DNA from: an uncultured Clostridia bacterium
GTDB lineage: Bacteria; Bacillota; Clostridia; TANB77; CAG-508
Direction: 5' to 3'
Length of the DNA stretch: 64,000 nucleotides
NCBI GenBank assembly: GCA_934120045.1
Contig: CAKOTF010000003.1
Span: forward strand, 62,001-126,000
This document shows positions 24,262 through 33,321 of the stretch, piece by piece. Every line of letters begins with the position of its first letter. Position 1 is the first letter of the stretch. The notes beneath the pieces are model-generated. The model was not told where the DNA came from and did no database searches. It worked only from the letters and a program-made list of their open reading frames with translations. A program made the translations under genes and the position numbers.

Positions 24262-24448
24262 AGTAAATATCGCTAAATGCGATTTGTTAGAGATTAGGTT
24301 TTCTATTGGTTACAACATCATGACATTTTTCCTCCTTTCTTTTAATTATATAGAAAATAGAAAACCTTTATACATATGGGGCATAATCTTTGGCCCGTCG
24401 CCTGCCCTCCATGCAAGAAGCCCCCACCTTTTCCTAAGGTGGGGGCTT
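24262..24448 (+). ncRNA. Structured small RNA with anti-Shine-Dalgarno loop
   Basis: A strong promoter and a 13-bp terminator-like hairpin (AAGCCCCCACCTT with AAGGTGGGGGCTT, 24418-24430 and 24436-24448) bound about 187 nt with no credible coding frame. A small hairpin TCGC/GCGA opens it. The central stem AGGTTTTCTATT / AATAGAAAACCT (24296-24307 with 24356-24367) is 12 bp and perfect, and its 48-nt loop contains CCTCCTTTCT (24331-24340), ten bases identical to the 3' end of 16S rRNA. The 3' part is C-rich (GGCCCGTCGCCTGCCCTCC). Length and position would suit a 6S-like RNA, but the ends do not pair as in canonical 6S. Identity is therefore left open. Confidence 0.6.
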
Positions 24449-24458
24449 CAAAATTGTA

Positions 24459-25676
24459 TTAATCTCGTATTAAATTAAACCATGTATTAAATAATGATTT
24501 CAACATATTAATAAGTGAAATTTTATTTATGGAATATTCAGCAATAAGATTTACTTCAGCAATTTTTTCATCATTTAAATAATATGAAATTGTTCCAAGA
24601 TATTGACCTTGAGTAATAGGAGCTTGAACATTTTCAAAAAGATTAATTTCATAAGTTATATTAGATTCATCTCCTTTTTTTACAAGAAAAGATGGAGATG
24701 TTTCATATATTGCATTTATTTCATTAAAAACTCCTTTTGTTACAGGTATAGATTTAAAAATTTCTCCTTGAACAGCAAAAGATTTATAAGAAAATGTATT
24801 AAAGCCATAATCTAATAGAGCAGAAGCATTAGAAAATCTAATTGCAGATGTAGGAGCTTTCATAACTACAGCAATTAGTGATAAATCATTACGAGTTGCA
24901 GATGCTGATAAATTAAATAATGCTTTAGAAGTTGAACCTGTTTTTAAACCAGTACATCCAGAATAGTTACGAACAAGTTTGTTTGTATTTGCTAAAGTAG
25001 ATTTACCATCTCTAAGAGTATCTGTCCAAATTGTTGTATATTTAGTGATTTGAGGATGTTTAGTTAAAAGTTCTCTAGACATCAATGCAATATCATAGGC
25101 AGAAGTTAAATGATTATCTTCATCAAGTCCATGACAATTAACAAAATTTGTATCATTCATTCCAAGTTTTTTTGCTTTATCATTCATCATTTTTACAAAA
25201 TTTTCAGTAGAACCACCTAAATATTCTGCCATTGCAGTAACACAGTCATTTGCACTAACAACAGCAATTGCTTTTAACATGTCATTAACACTTAATTTTT
25301 CTCTAGTGTCAAGCCAAATTTGAGAACCACCCATATTTGTGGCATTTTCGCTACAAGGAATTAGAGTATCTAAAGTTATTTTTCCAGAATCAACAGCTTC
25401 CATAATTAAAAGTAAACTCATAATTTTTGTAACACTTGCTGGATGTAATTTTTCATGAATATTATGGCTATATAAAATTTGTCCAGAATTTTGTTCTATT
25501 AGAATTGCACTTTCAGCTTCCAAGTTAAGAAAATTATCATTTTGACTAGGTTCATTAGATTGAGATGATGTTTCAATAGAATGATTTAAAATAGACCAAT
25601 TATAAGAAAATGCAAATGTAATAGGAGATAAGAAAAAAATTAGTAAAATAAAACAACAAAAAAATTTATATTTCAT
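24459..25676 (-). CDS. dacF: D-alanyl-D-alanine carboxypeptidase, DacF-like (S11)
   Basis: Start is ATG 25676 behind AAAGAGG, giving 405 residues and a proper signal peptide (MKYKFFCCFILLIFF); the longer frame starts at 25742 without a signal. The S11 penicillin-binding motifs are intact: SVTK (SxxK), SAND (SxN) and LKTGST (KTG). A C-terminal beta domain (about 270-370) is followed by an amphipathic membrane anchor. The enzyme trims the terminal D-Ala of peptidoglycan stem peptides outside the membrane. DacF-type enzymes act in forespores of Bacillus; here the symbol is by similarity, and a vegetative DacA-like role is not excluded. Confidence 0.85.
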   Translation of the reverse strand: MKYKFFCCFILLIFFLSPITFAFSYNWSILNHSIETSSQSNEPSQNDNFLNLEAESAILIEQNSGQILYSHNIHEKLHPASVTKIMSLLLIMEAVDSGKITLDTLIPCSENATNMGGSQIWLDTREKLSVNDMLKAIAVVSANDCVTAMAEYLGGSTENFVKMMNDKAKKLGMNDTNFVNCHGLDEDNHLTSAYDIALMSRELLTKHPQITKYTTIWTDTLRDGKSTLANTNKLVRNYSGCTGLKTGSTSKALFNLSASATRNDLSLIAVVMKAPTSAIRFSNASALLDYGFNTFSYKSFAVQGEIFKSIPVTKGVFNEINAIYETSPSFLVKKGDESNITYEINLFENVQAPITQGQYLGTISYYLNDEKIAEVNLIAEYSINKISLINMLKSLFNTWFNLIRD

Positions 25677-25748
25677 AATATTATAACCTCTTTCAATATA
25701 GTATATTAAGTTAATAATTAAATTATTACAATTTTTAAACACCTGCTA

Positions 25749-25777
25749 TTGTAAAAAAAGTTATTATTTGGTATAAT
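25749..25777 (+). promoter_or_regulatory. Promoter of the pilin-like Ig protein
   Basis: TTGTAA (25749-25754), 17-bp spacer, TATAAT (25772-25777). Confidence 0.65.
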
Positions 25778-25826
25778 GATAGTAAGTAGATTCTAAAGAA
25801 AAATCAAAGAAAAGGAGGGATGGGAT

Positions 25827-27542
25827 ATGAAAAAATTCCAAAAAAATAATGCTATAACATTAATAGCATTAGCAGTAACTATAGTTGTACTGATAATTAT
25901 ATCAGGAATTACAATATCATCGATGACTGGACAAAATGGAATAATAAAAAATTCTGAAGAAGCTAAGAAAAATACTAGTATATCTGAAGAAAAAGAAATA
26001 TTAAATACATCTGCTGGAATTGCAATTGGAAAAAGCAATAAGGCAAAAGTAGAAGAAACTTATTTAAAAAATTATCTTAACCAAAATATTGGAGAACAAG
26101 ATAAGGACTATACAATTACTACAGTAGAGGCTAGTGAGGATAGTCCAAAACATTTTGATATAAAATTTGTATCAACAGGAAATGAATATGTTATATCAGA
26201 AGATGGAAAGGTACTTTCAAAAGAAGAATATGAGAGTAATTTAGATTTAAAATCTGAAGAAACTATGATAATAGACCTTGATATTGAAGATGAAATAACT
26301 AAATATGTTGAAATAAGTACAGATTCAAAATTAGCAGTAAAATGGGACTCAAGTGATGATACAGTTGCTAAAGTAGAAATAATAAAAAAATATGATGAAT
26401 CTGCTGGAGAACAAAAAACATATGCAGCAATTACAGGAGTAAAGAATGGGCAATCTACAGTAACTATAAAAATAGCTAATGAAAAAGCTAGAAAAATAGA
26501 AGTAACAGTTCAAACAAGTCCAAGATCAGTAATATTAGACAAAAAAGAGGTCACATTAGACTTAAGTGGTGTAAAGACAACACAATTTAATACAACATTA
26601 ACACCAACTACAGTAAATGTAAATCAAGAATTAACTTGGACAAGTGACGATCCAAGAATTGCATCAGTAGATAGTAATGGTTTTGTTACTGCGAATTCAC
26701 CAGGAGATGCAATAATAACAGTAACAACCAAAAATAATAGAACAGATCAAGCAAAAATACATGTAATAAAAACAATAACAAGTATTTCTATAAATCCAAC
26801 TTCTGGAATTGTATTACCAAGAAATACAATGAATATAGTGGCAACAATAGAACCTGTTGATTCAACAGAAGATGTAATATGGGAAGTAAGTGATACTAGA
26901 TTAGCAACAATAAGTTCAAGTGGTGCAAATAAGAAAATATGTACAATAACAGGTGTTGATATAGGAAATGTAGTAATAAAAGCTAGAAATCCAGCTGGAA
27001 CAATAATAAAAACAAGTGAAATATTAGTAGGTGTTACAATAAGTAATACAAGTGCAAGTTATTCATTACCAGGTGGAGGAACTTCAAGGGTATGCGTAAG
27101 AGAAGATGACATATGTTCAGATGTATGTGTAGATTATGAGCCACCACATAAAGGTGGGGAAAAATGTGAAGATATTTGGGATTATATAGAAGGAGTTGGA
27201 GCAGTTATTACAGGAAAATATTGTAGTGATTTATGGTATGGAGGCTATTGTAAAGAGACTAAAGAAGAATGTTCATGGGGATGTGTAGAATATGCAGATA
27301 AATGGAGCGATGGAGAAAGAACTATACAATTTAATTTGAATTCACATATAAATCTACAAAATTTAAAAGTTATATTTGAAGGTTCAGAGGGATCTAGAAT
27401 TTCAGATTTAAGAGAATCAAGTGGAAATAAATATTCGTTTACACTATATAATAGTACAAGTAGTAATGCATCTGGAACAGTAATTTTAAGATATATTAAT
27501 GGAAATTCAACATTTGATTTATATACATGGACTATAAAATAA
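25827..27542 (+). CDS. Pilin-like surface protein with Ig-like domains and Cys-rich segment
   Basis: The 571-residue product opens with a prepilin-type N-terminus: basic leader MKKFQKNNA, then ITLIALAVTIVVLIII. The residue before the hydrophobic core is Ala rather than Gly, and Glu5 is absent. A linker leads to two to three bacterial Ig-like (BIG_2) domains (about 135-400; DLSGVKTTQFNTTLTPTTVN, ITVTTKNNRTDQAKI). Residues 415-495 are Cys-rich: 12 cysteines in CVREDDICSDVCVDY, CEDIW, YCSDLWYGGYC and ECSWGC. A beta-rich end follows. This looks like an adhesin anchored by or assembled through the type IV pilus machinery. The next gene, a thioredoxin-like protein, may handle its disulfides. Confidence 0.75.
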   Translation: MKKFQKNNAITLIALAVTIVVLIIISGITISSMTGQNGIIKNSEEAKKNTSISEEKEILNTSAGIAIGKSNKAKVEETYLKNYLNQNIGEQDKDYTITTVEASEDSPKHFDIKFVSTGNEYVISEDGKVLSKEEYESNLDLKSEETMIIDLDIEDEITKYVEISTDSKLAVKWDSSDDTVAKVEIIKKYDESAGEQKTYAAITGVKNGQSTVTIKIANEKARKIEVTVQTSPRSVILDKKEVTLDLSGVKTTQFNTTLTPTTVNVNQELTWTSDDPRIASVDSNGFVTANSPGDAIITVTTKNNRTDQAKIHVIKTITSISINPTSGIVLPRNTMNIVATIEPVDSTEDVIWEVSDTRLATISSSGANKKICTITGVDIGNVVIKARNPAGTIIKTSEILVGVTISNTSASYSLPGGGTSRVCVREDDICSDVCVDYEPPHKGGEKCEDIWDYIEGVGAVITGKYCSDLWYGGYCKETKEECSWGCVEYADKWSDGERTIQFNLNSHINLQNLKVIFEGSEGSRISDLRESSGNKYSFTLYNSTSSNASGTVILRYINGNSTFDLYTWTIK

Positions 27543-27560
27543 AAGAAGGAGAAATAACTT

Positions 27561-28229
27561 ATGAAAAAAAATAAAATAGTAATTATTATATTAGCAATAT
27601 TACTTATAATAAGCATAGTAGTTATAGCAATGTTAATGGGAAAGAAAAATAACCAAGGAAATGATAATAATAAAGATAATAATATTTCAGATGAGAACGT
27701 TACATCAGATGCAGTAGAATTTAAAACTGCATATGAAAAAGTAAACGGAACAGAAGCATCTGCAGAAGAAAAATATTTAGAAATAAATGTTAGTGAAGAC
27801 AATCCAATAAAATATGTAACATTAAAAGAATTAGTTGATGTATTAGATTCAGACGAAACAGCTTATGTTTATATAAGTAGCCCAACATGTCCTTATTGTA
27901 GAGCGACAGTTGAAACATTATTTGAAGTTGCAAAAGCATTAGATATAAAGAAGATATATTATTATGAAAATTCAAAAGAAAGAAAAGTTGAAGAAAATGA
28001 AAGTCAATTAATGGAAGAACTAGCTAGCAAAGGTGTAGTAACAAAAGAAGATGATGGAAAAATGAGATGGGGAATTCCATTAGTATTAAAAATAAAAAAT
28101 GGAGAAATAGTATCTACAACAAGAGGAGTAACTTATAGCTTGAATGAAGGACAATCAAAAAATGATGAATTAACAGAAGAACAAAAAAAGAGTGTATATG
28201 ATAGATATTATGAAGCTTTAAAAGATTAA
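27561..28229 (+). CDS. Membrane-anchored thioredoxin-like protein
   Basis: The 222-residue protein has one N-terminal helix (about 5-26), an Asn/Asp-rich spacer and a thioredoxin fold (about 85-195) with the redox motif CPYC in SSPTCPYCRAT and a cis-proline region GIPLVLKI. The ends of the fold are typical of extracytoplasmic thioredoxins. It starts 18 bases behind the Cys-rich pilin-like gene with an AAGGAG site, so both form an operon. Its likely role is making or reshuffling disulfides in that protein (inference from context). A strong terminator follows. Confidence 0.82.
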   Translation: MKKNKIVIIILAILLIISIVVIAMLMGKKNNQGNDNNKDNNISDENVTSDAVEFKTAYEKVNGTEASAEEKYLEINVSEDNPIKYVTLKELVDVLDSDETAYVYISSPTCPYCRATVETLFEVAKALDIKKIYYYENSKERKVEENESQLMEELASKGVVTKEDDGKMRWGIPLVLKIKNGEIVSTTRGVTYSLNEGQSKNDELTEEQKKSVYDRYYEALKD

Positions 28230-28240
28230 GAATATAATAA

Positions 28241-28275
28241 TAAAGAGTAGCTAAAATTGCATTAGCTACTCTTTA
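28241..28275. terminator. Terminator between the thioredoxin-like and HD genes
   Basis: Perfect 13-bp stem (28241-28253 with 28263-28275) between convergent genes, A/T-rich on both flanks. Confidence 0.8.
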
Positions 28276-28293
28276 ATGTAGAATAAATAATTT

Positions 28294-29238
28294 CTAAACT
28301 TTCAATTTTTTTATTTTTTTTATTTCATCAAATAAATCATCAACAGATTTTTTCTTAGAATTGTAAGCATCTTTGTATTCTTGATAAATTTGTTCAAAAT
28401 TATCAAAAGATTCATTGTTCTTAAAGAAACCAGGAATATATTCTTTATAAAAATCAATATCTTCTTGTCTTTTTGATTGATTCATTTTAGAAATTAAATT
28501 TTCAATGTCTTTCAATCTTTTTATTTGTTCTTCAAGATATTTCAAGTAATTCATAGTACAAGCAATTTCATATTCAGTATCATCTAAAACAACACTTATT
28601 AATTTTTTTACAACCAATTTATTATTTTTTCCAGCATTAGTAAATCCAGTTCCTTGAGGAGCATTAGGTGAAGGTTGAGTATTTTCAATTATAATTTTTA
28701 AAGCATCTGAAATATTAATATGAGATTTATATTGACGTTTACTAACAATAGCATCAAATTCATCAGCAACTCGTATTATTTGAGCTTCATAAGGGATATC
28801 TTTTTTTAATAATCCTTGAGGATAACCAGTTCCATCAAGAGCCTCATGATGATAATAAGGACCAGCATAATATGGTCTTAAAGCTTTATCTTTTAAACAT
28901 AATTGATAACCAAGTGTAGTATGAGTTTTCATTATTTCAAATTCTTCATCTGTTAATTTGCCATTTTTTTGTAAAATATTTTGAGAAATAAACATTTTAC
29001 CAATATCATGTATATAAGCACAAGTTACGCAATATTCTGTGAACCCTTTTGTACAATGTAATTTTTTGCATAAATTGCAAGTAACAGTTGCAACATTTTC
29101 AGAATGTTTACGTGTAAACATATCTAAAGAATCTAGTAAGTTTAATTGATATCTAATTGATTTATTTAGATTATATGTTTTTAAGTATGTTTGATCATAA
29201 AAATCAAAACTTTCTTTTAAATCTAACTCTTTTTCCAT
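28294..29238 (-). CDS. HD-domain (HD-GYP-like) signalling protein
   Basis: The 314-residue cytoplasmic protein contains an HD domain (about 45-190): HSENVA, HDIGK, HTTLG, HHEALDGTGYP (the HHE and GYP elements), and VADEFDA. These match HD-GYP phosphodiesterases that degrade cyclic di-GMP, except that no receiver or sensor domain is attached. A long coiled coil (about 220-314) ends the protein. There is a small Cys/His group CNLCKKLHC...CVTC near 78-95 that may bind metal. The substrate cannot be shown. It is monocistronic, and the sortase promoter lies upstream in the opposite direction. Confidence 0.82.
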   Translation of the reverse strand: MEKELDLKESFDFYDQTYLKTYNLNKSIRYQLNLLDSLDMFTRKHSENVATVTCNLCKKLHCTKGFTEYCVTCAYIHDIGKMFISQNILQKNGKLTDEEFEIMKTHTTLGYQLCLKDKALRPYYAGPYYHHEALDGTGYPQGLLKKDIPYEAQIIRVADEFDAIVSKRQYKSHINISDALKIIIENTQPSPNAPQGTGFTNAGKNNKLVVKKLISVVLDDTEYEIACTMNYLKYLEEQIKRLKDIENLISKMNQSKRQEDIDFYKEYIPGFFKNNESFDNFEQIYQEYKDAYNSKKKSVDDLFDEIKKIKKLKV

Positions 29239-29329
29239 TTTTTAATCCTTTCATATAGCATTTATTTAATAATATCATTTTAGAGAAAATTCTGCAATAT
29301 GCAAAATAGGAATTATTATAATAAAATAA

Positions 29330-29385
29330 TGTCGAAAATCGTCTATCGAAAAATCTTGACAAAGTATTAATTATGATGTTAACAT
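29330..29385 (+). promoter_or_regulatory. Spo0A-box-like sites and promoter of the sortase gene
   Basis: The gap before the sortase gene holds TGTCGAA (29330-29336), TATCGAA (29344-29350) and TTGACA (29356-29361) with a weak TAACAT at 29380-29385, 18 bases behind. TATCGAAAAAT-N-TTGAC recurs in front of the pilus operon with the same spacing. Confidence 0.5.
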
Positions 29386-29477
29386 ATTTATGTAATTAAA
29401 ATCTTTAAAGTTTAAAATTCAAAAATATTTTTTTCGAAAAAAATTCAATAAAAAATATCTAAATAAGAGGTGAGAAA

Positions 29478-30062
29478 ATGAAAATTAAAGAGTGTAATAT
29501 ATCTCGAATTTTATTTGTTATGTCTATAATATTTTTTTTAATAATTCAAATTTTTATATATAAAGTTCAAACAAAGATAAATTCAAGTACAGAAATAGGA
29601 GTAGAAATACTTAATACAAAATCTTTGCAAAATGAAAATAATATATATGAAAATTCAAATTTTGAAAATAATATATGGCAGATAAAAATTCCAAAAATAG
29701 AATTAAGTGCAGACATAAGCAATGGAACAGATAAAGAAACCTTAAATAAATATGTAGGACATTTTATAGAAACACCAATCGAAGAAGGAAATATAGCCTT
29801 AGCAGGACATAACAGAGGTTATGATGTAAACTATTTTTCAAGATTAAAAGAATTAAAAGAAGGAGATAAAATAATATATATACATAATGAAATAAATAGG
29901 ATATATAAAGTCACCAAAAATAAAATAATAAAAGATACAGACATAGAGGTTTTAGAAAATACAGAAGAAAACATTTTAACACTTATAACATGTGTAGAAA
30001 ACGAACCTAATTATAGAAGATGTGTACAAGCAGAAGAAAAAGATCTTAATTATAATTATTAG
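29478..30062 (+). CDS. Sortase
   Basis: The 194-residue protein has an N-terminal signal anchor (about 9-29) and a sortase beta-barrel (about 60-190). The catalytic triad is visible: His in AGHNRGYD, Cys in TLITCVE, Arg in YRRCVQA. Residues IWQIKIPKIELSADI begin the fold. The size suits class C/D/E-type sortases; the exact class is not assigned. It cleaves LPXTG-type signals and attaches the substrate to peptidoglycan or pilin subunits. The only LPXTG substrate in this window is the vWA protein at 2843-4228. A SpoIVF-like cluster follows on the same strand. Confidence 0.88.
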   Translation: MKIKECNISRILFVMSIIFFLIIQIFIYKVQTKINSSTEIGVEILNTKSLQNENNIYENSNFENNIWQIKIPKIELSADISNGTDKETLNKYVGHFIETPIEEGNIALAGHNRGYDVNYFSRLKELKEGDKIIYIHNEINRIYKVTKNKIIKDTDIEVLENTEENILTLITCVENEPNYRRCVQAEEKDLNYNY

Positions 30063-30138
30063 AAAATATTGAATAAAACACTTTTACTTGGAAAAAATTA
30101 GAATATATAATCTTACAAGTGAAAGGATTAATATAAAT

Positions 30139-30468
30139 ATGGAAACTAGTAAAATGAAAAATATGGTTGTTTTAAAAAATTTACCATCAAATATGATTGA
30201 AGAAGCAATAGTTATATTTAAGGAAAATTCAAAAATAAAAGCAAAGGATGTTATAAATAAATCCAATAAATTGAATCAGGTTCAAGGAAAATCTAAGGAC
30301 ATAATATTTAAAGAAGCTGAGATGCTTGTAAATGACTATGTAAAAAGAGTGGAAACTAGCAAAAATAGAAATATATTTGATAAAAAAGTAAATAATAAAT
30401 TTTTGAAAAAATATAGTATTATAATAACAATTCTTTTTATAATCAGTTTAACAATAAATTTCATATAA
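30139..30468 (+). CDS. Hypothetical C-tail-anchored membrane protein
   Basis: Start ATG 30139 follows AAAGG at a spacing of 12; a longer TTG frame begins at 30088 without a ribosome site. The 109-residue product is not recognised. It has a mixed-charge soluble part (METSKMKNMVVLKNLPS), a central region with KENSKIKAKDVI, and one C-terminal helix (about 91-108: IIITILFIISLTINFI). It lies between sortase and the SpoIVFA-like gene in the same orientation, so a sporulation or envelope role is conceivable but unproven. Confidence 0.6.
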   Translation: METSKMKNMVVLKNLPSNMIEEAIVIFKENSKIKAKDVINKSNKLNQVQGKSKDIIFKEAEMLVNDYVKRVETSKNRNIFDKKVNNKFLKKYSIIITILFIISLTINFI

Positions 30469-30534
30469 TAACATAAAAAGATTTAGACTAGCATAACATT
30501 AATAAAAAATATTGTCATGTGAAAGGAAAATGTT

Positions 30535-31533
30535 ATGGAAAGAAATATATCTGTTGAAGAAAGAATAAAAAGAGCAGAAGAAAGATATTATAATACATTA
30601 AATAGAGATTATAATAATATAAAAGATGAAGTTAATGTTCAATCAAATAAAAAGAATATAACTGAAAGAACAAATAAGAAAAGAACATTAAAAAGAAAAG
30701 TATTAACACAAATAGTGATATGTTTAATTGTATATGGAATATTTTATTGCATAAATAATACAAATTCTTTATTTTCAAATGATATGAAACAAAAAACAAA
30801 AGAAATATTAAATACAGATATAAATTTTTCACAAATATATTCTAATTTAAAATCTAATATAGAAAATTTTTTTCAAAACATTCAGACTAATAATAAAGAA
30901 CAAAATAGCACAGAATCAACAGATAACACAGAAAAAAATGAAGAAACTTCAATAAATGATATTCAAAATAATGATGAAAATATAGGAGGGGCTATAGAAG
31001 ATATTGATTTACAAATAGGAGAAACGTCTGAAATAGAAGAAATTCAAAAACAAAATAGTGAAGAAGTAGATAAAAATAGTGAACAAGAAAATAATGAGGT
31101 TATTGAGTTAAGTCAAATGGAACAAGATGCAAATTTTATAAAAGAGAATATTAGTATAATAAAACCTATAAATGGAACAATAAGTTCAAGATATGGTTTA
31201 AGAAATCCTACAACAGTTACAGTGCCCAAAAATCATACTGGAATTGACTTGGCAGAAACAACAGGAACTAAAATAGTTTCTGCAACAGATGGAACTGTTA
31301 TATTAAATTCATCAAAAGGTGATTATGGGAAACATTTAAAAATACAAAATGGTGATGCTATTTTTATATATGCACATTGTAGTAAATTATATGTGAATGA
31401 AGGTGATATAATACAACAAGGTCAAGAGATAGCTGAAGTAGGAGCAACAGGAAATGCAACAGGCCCACATTTACATTTTGAAATAAGATATCAAAATAGA
31501 TTAATAGATCCAGAATTAATACTTGAATTTTAA
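30535..31533 (+). CDS. spoIVFA: SpoIVFA-like membrane protein with M23 domain
   Basis: The 332-residue protein has a long basic cytoplasmic N-terminus (MERNISVEERIKRAEERYYN), one membrane helix (about 60-76), an acidic Asn/Glu-rich spacer and a C-terminal M23/LytM domain (about 220-330). The metal motifs are HTGIDLA and HLHFEI, both intact, which is more than SpoIVFA of Bacillus keeps. SpoIVFA holds SpoIVFB in check in the mother-cell membrane during sporulation. The gene is followed directly by the SpoIVFB-like protease, which supports the assignment. A SpoIIQ-type function is an alternative. Confidence 0.75.
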   Translation: MERNISVEERIKRAEERYYNTLNRDYNNIKDEVNVQSNKKNITERTNKKRTLKRKVLTQIVICLIVYGIFYCINNTNSLFSNDMKQKTKEILNTDINFSQIYSNLKSNIENFFQNIQTNNKEQNSTESTDNTEKNEETSINDIQNNDENIGGAIEDIDLQIGETSEIEEIQKQNSEEVDKNSEQENNEVIELSQMEQDANFIKENISIIKPINGTISSRYGLRNPTTVTVPKNHTGIDLAETTGTKIVSATDGTVILNSSKGDYGKHLKIQNGDAIFIYAHCSKLYVNEGDIIQQGQEIAEVGATGNATGPHLHFEIRYQNRLIDPELILEF

Positions 31534-31600
31534 TTGTCATAATTTTGAATTACTTGAATATGTTTAAATGAAAAGTGTTACTTTTTCTCGGAGGAATATT

Positions 31601-32285
31601 ATGAGAGTAAGAATTGATTTGAAAATCCTTATTTTTCTGATTTTGTTTTTCTTTACAAATCAAATAAGTGTATATTTAACAATGTTGATATTTTGTACAT
31701 TACATGAAGGTGGCCATATTATTGCTGGATTGATATTAAAATTAAAACCAGAAAATTTAGAGATATTACCATATGGATTGTCTATTTCTTTTAAAGTTAA
31801 TCCTGATGACATAAATAAAAAGATTAAGAAGCGGAAGTTTATTAGAAATAAAGAAAATGATTGTTGCATTATCCGGACCAATGGTAAGTTTAGTATTAAC
31901 TATAATTTTTTCATACATAAATTGCAATCTTATAAATAAACAAGATGCAGTATATTCAAATATTTTAATATTATTATTTAATTTATTACCAATATATCCA
32001 CTTGATGGAGGAAGAATATTAAAATATATATTACATATAAAATACGGAAATAAAAAATCAAAACAATATATTAATGAAATATCTAATATATCTATGTTTG
32101 GATTAACATTTCTTTGTAGTATAGCAATATTATATTTTAGAAATATTGCATATTTTTTAATTTGTATAGTATTATGGGCTATTACAATTACAGAAAATAG
32201 AAAATTAAAAAATGATATGAAAATGTATGAAATAGTACAGAAACAAGAGAAAATGGAAGAGATACCTGTTTTAATGAATAAATGA
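31601..32285 (+). pseudogene. spoIVFB: SpoIVFB-like M50 protease, frameshifted
   Basis: Two overlapping frames encode the halves of one site-2-type metalloprotease. The first, from ATG 31601 behind GGAGG, holds the HExxH motif (LHEGGHIIAG) and stops at 31939. The second, +1 frame, open from about 31815 to 32285, holds ALSGPMVSL and the NLLPIYPLDGGRI motif. The switch must lie at 31815-31939; a five-A run at 31817-31821 is a candidate site. Joined, the protein would be about 228 residues, shorter than SpoIVFB of Bacillus. The family cuts pro-sigma-K. A true mutation, an assembly error or a programmed shift cannot be told apart. Confidence 0.75.
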
Positions 32286-32341
32286 TGTTTAAATAGAAAT
32301 ACTAAAGATAAAATGCTTTTTTAGCATTGGAAAGGATAATT

Positions 32342-33274
32342 ATGTATAATTTTAGAACAGACTTAGCCTTAGAAAGAAGAGATATTTATAAAAAAGTAAA
32401 TAAACTCAATGAAATTGATGGTGTTGAAAGTACAGAAGAAGAAATAAATGAAAAAATAAAACTTTCTAAAGTAAAAATAACAAATAAAAATGGAGAAGAA
32501 GCAATTGGAAAGCCAATTGGAAATTATATAACAATAGATGTAAAAGGTTTAAAACTTGCAGATGATGATGAGATTAAAAAGATTTCAGATGTATTATCTA
32601 ATGAATTAAAGGAAATGTTAAATATCCATGTGAATAAGCAAGAAGATATATTAATAGTTGGACTTGGAAATATATATGTAACACCAGATTCACTTGGACC
32701 AAAGGTTATAAATGAAATAGATGTAACAAGACATCTTATAAAATATTTGCCACAATATGTTGAAGAAGGAACAAGACCTGTTAGTGCAATTGCACCAGGA
32801 GTATTAGGAACGACAGGAATTGAAACAGTTGAAATATTAAAAGGTATTGTTGAAAATATTAAACCTAAACTATTAATAGTAATTGATGCACTTGCTTCAA
32901 GAAGTATAGATAGAATTAGTAGTACAATTCAAATTTCAGATACGGGAATAGTTCCAGGAGCTGGAGTAGGAAATACTAGACAAGAAATTAGTGAAAAGAC
33001 TTTAGGAATTCCTATAATTTCAATAGGAATTCCTACTGTTGTAGAATTAGCAACACTTGTATCTGATGGAATAGATATTTTTATAGATAGGCTTCAAGAA
33101 AAAGCAGAATCTAATGAATATCTTAATAAATTACAACAAGATGATAAATATGAAGAAGTAAAAGAAGCTTTAAATGTAGGAGAGTATAATATGATAGTAA
33201 CACCAAAAGAAATTGATGACTTAATTGAAAATATGAAAGATATCGTTGCTAGAGGAATAAACTTTGCAGTCTAA
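32342..33274 (+). CDS. gpr: Germination protease GPR (A25)
   Basis: Start ATG 32342 follows AAAGG; the longer TTG frame (32327) is rejected. The 310-residue protein begins with MYNFRTDLALE, the typical propeptide with the autoprocessing region, and continues with the GPR core: ILIVGLGN, TPDSLGPKV, GTRPVSAIAPGVLGTTG, VIDALASR and PGAGVGN. GPR degrades small acid-soluble spore proteins early in germination. It is made in the forespore, so a sigma-G promoter is expected; none was identified with certainty. It follows the SpoIVF pair and converges on ytxC. Confidence 0.96.
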   Translation: MYNFRTDLALERRDIYKKVNKLNEIDGVESTEEEINEKIKLSKVKITNKNGEEAIGKPIGNYITIDVKGLKLADDDEIKKISDVLSNELKEMLNIHVNKQEDILIVGLGNIYVTPDSLGPKVINEIDVTRHLIKYLPQYVEEGTRPVSAIAPGVLGTTGIETVEILKGIVENIKPKLLIVIDALASRSIDRISSTIQISDTGIVPGAGVGNTRQEISEKTLGIPIISIGIPTVVELATLVSDGIDIFIDRLQEKAESNEYLNKLQQDDKYEEVKEALNVGEYNMIVTPKEIDDLIENMKDIVARGINFAV

Positions 33275-33285
33275 GTTATGAAAAA

Positions 33286-33321
33286 AATAACAGCTTCTAT
33301 TATGTTTTAGAAGTTGTTATT
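33286..33321. terminator. Bidirectional terminator between gpr and ytxC
   Basis: A 13-bp stem with one G-T pair (33286-33298 with 33309-33321) between the convergent genes; it overlaps the last codons of ytxC. Confidence 0.75.

Noticed and set aside
24262..24448. Canonical 6S RNA
   Set aside because: Length and position would fit, but the 5' and 3' ends do not form the closing stem of 6S; kept only as an alternative.
24215..24478. An 87-codon frame across the small RNA region
   Set aside because: It starts upstream of the -10 box, has no ribosome site and reads through the promoter and terminator.
28294..29238. A complete cyclic di-GMP signalling pair with the pilus operon
   Set aside because: The HD protein lacks a sensor or receiver domain, no GGDEF protein or c-di-GMP riboswitch was seen, and the pilus leader is only about 35 bases.
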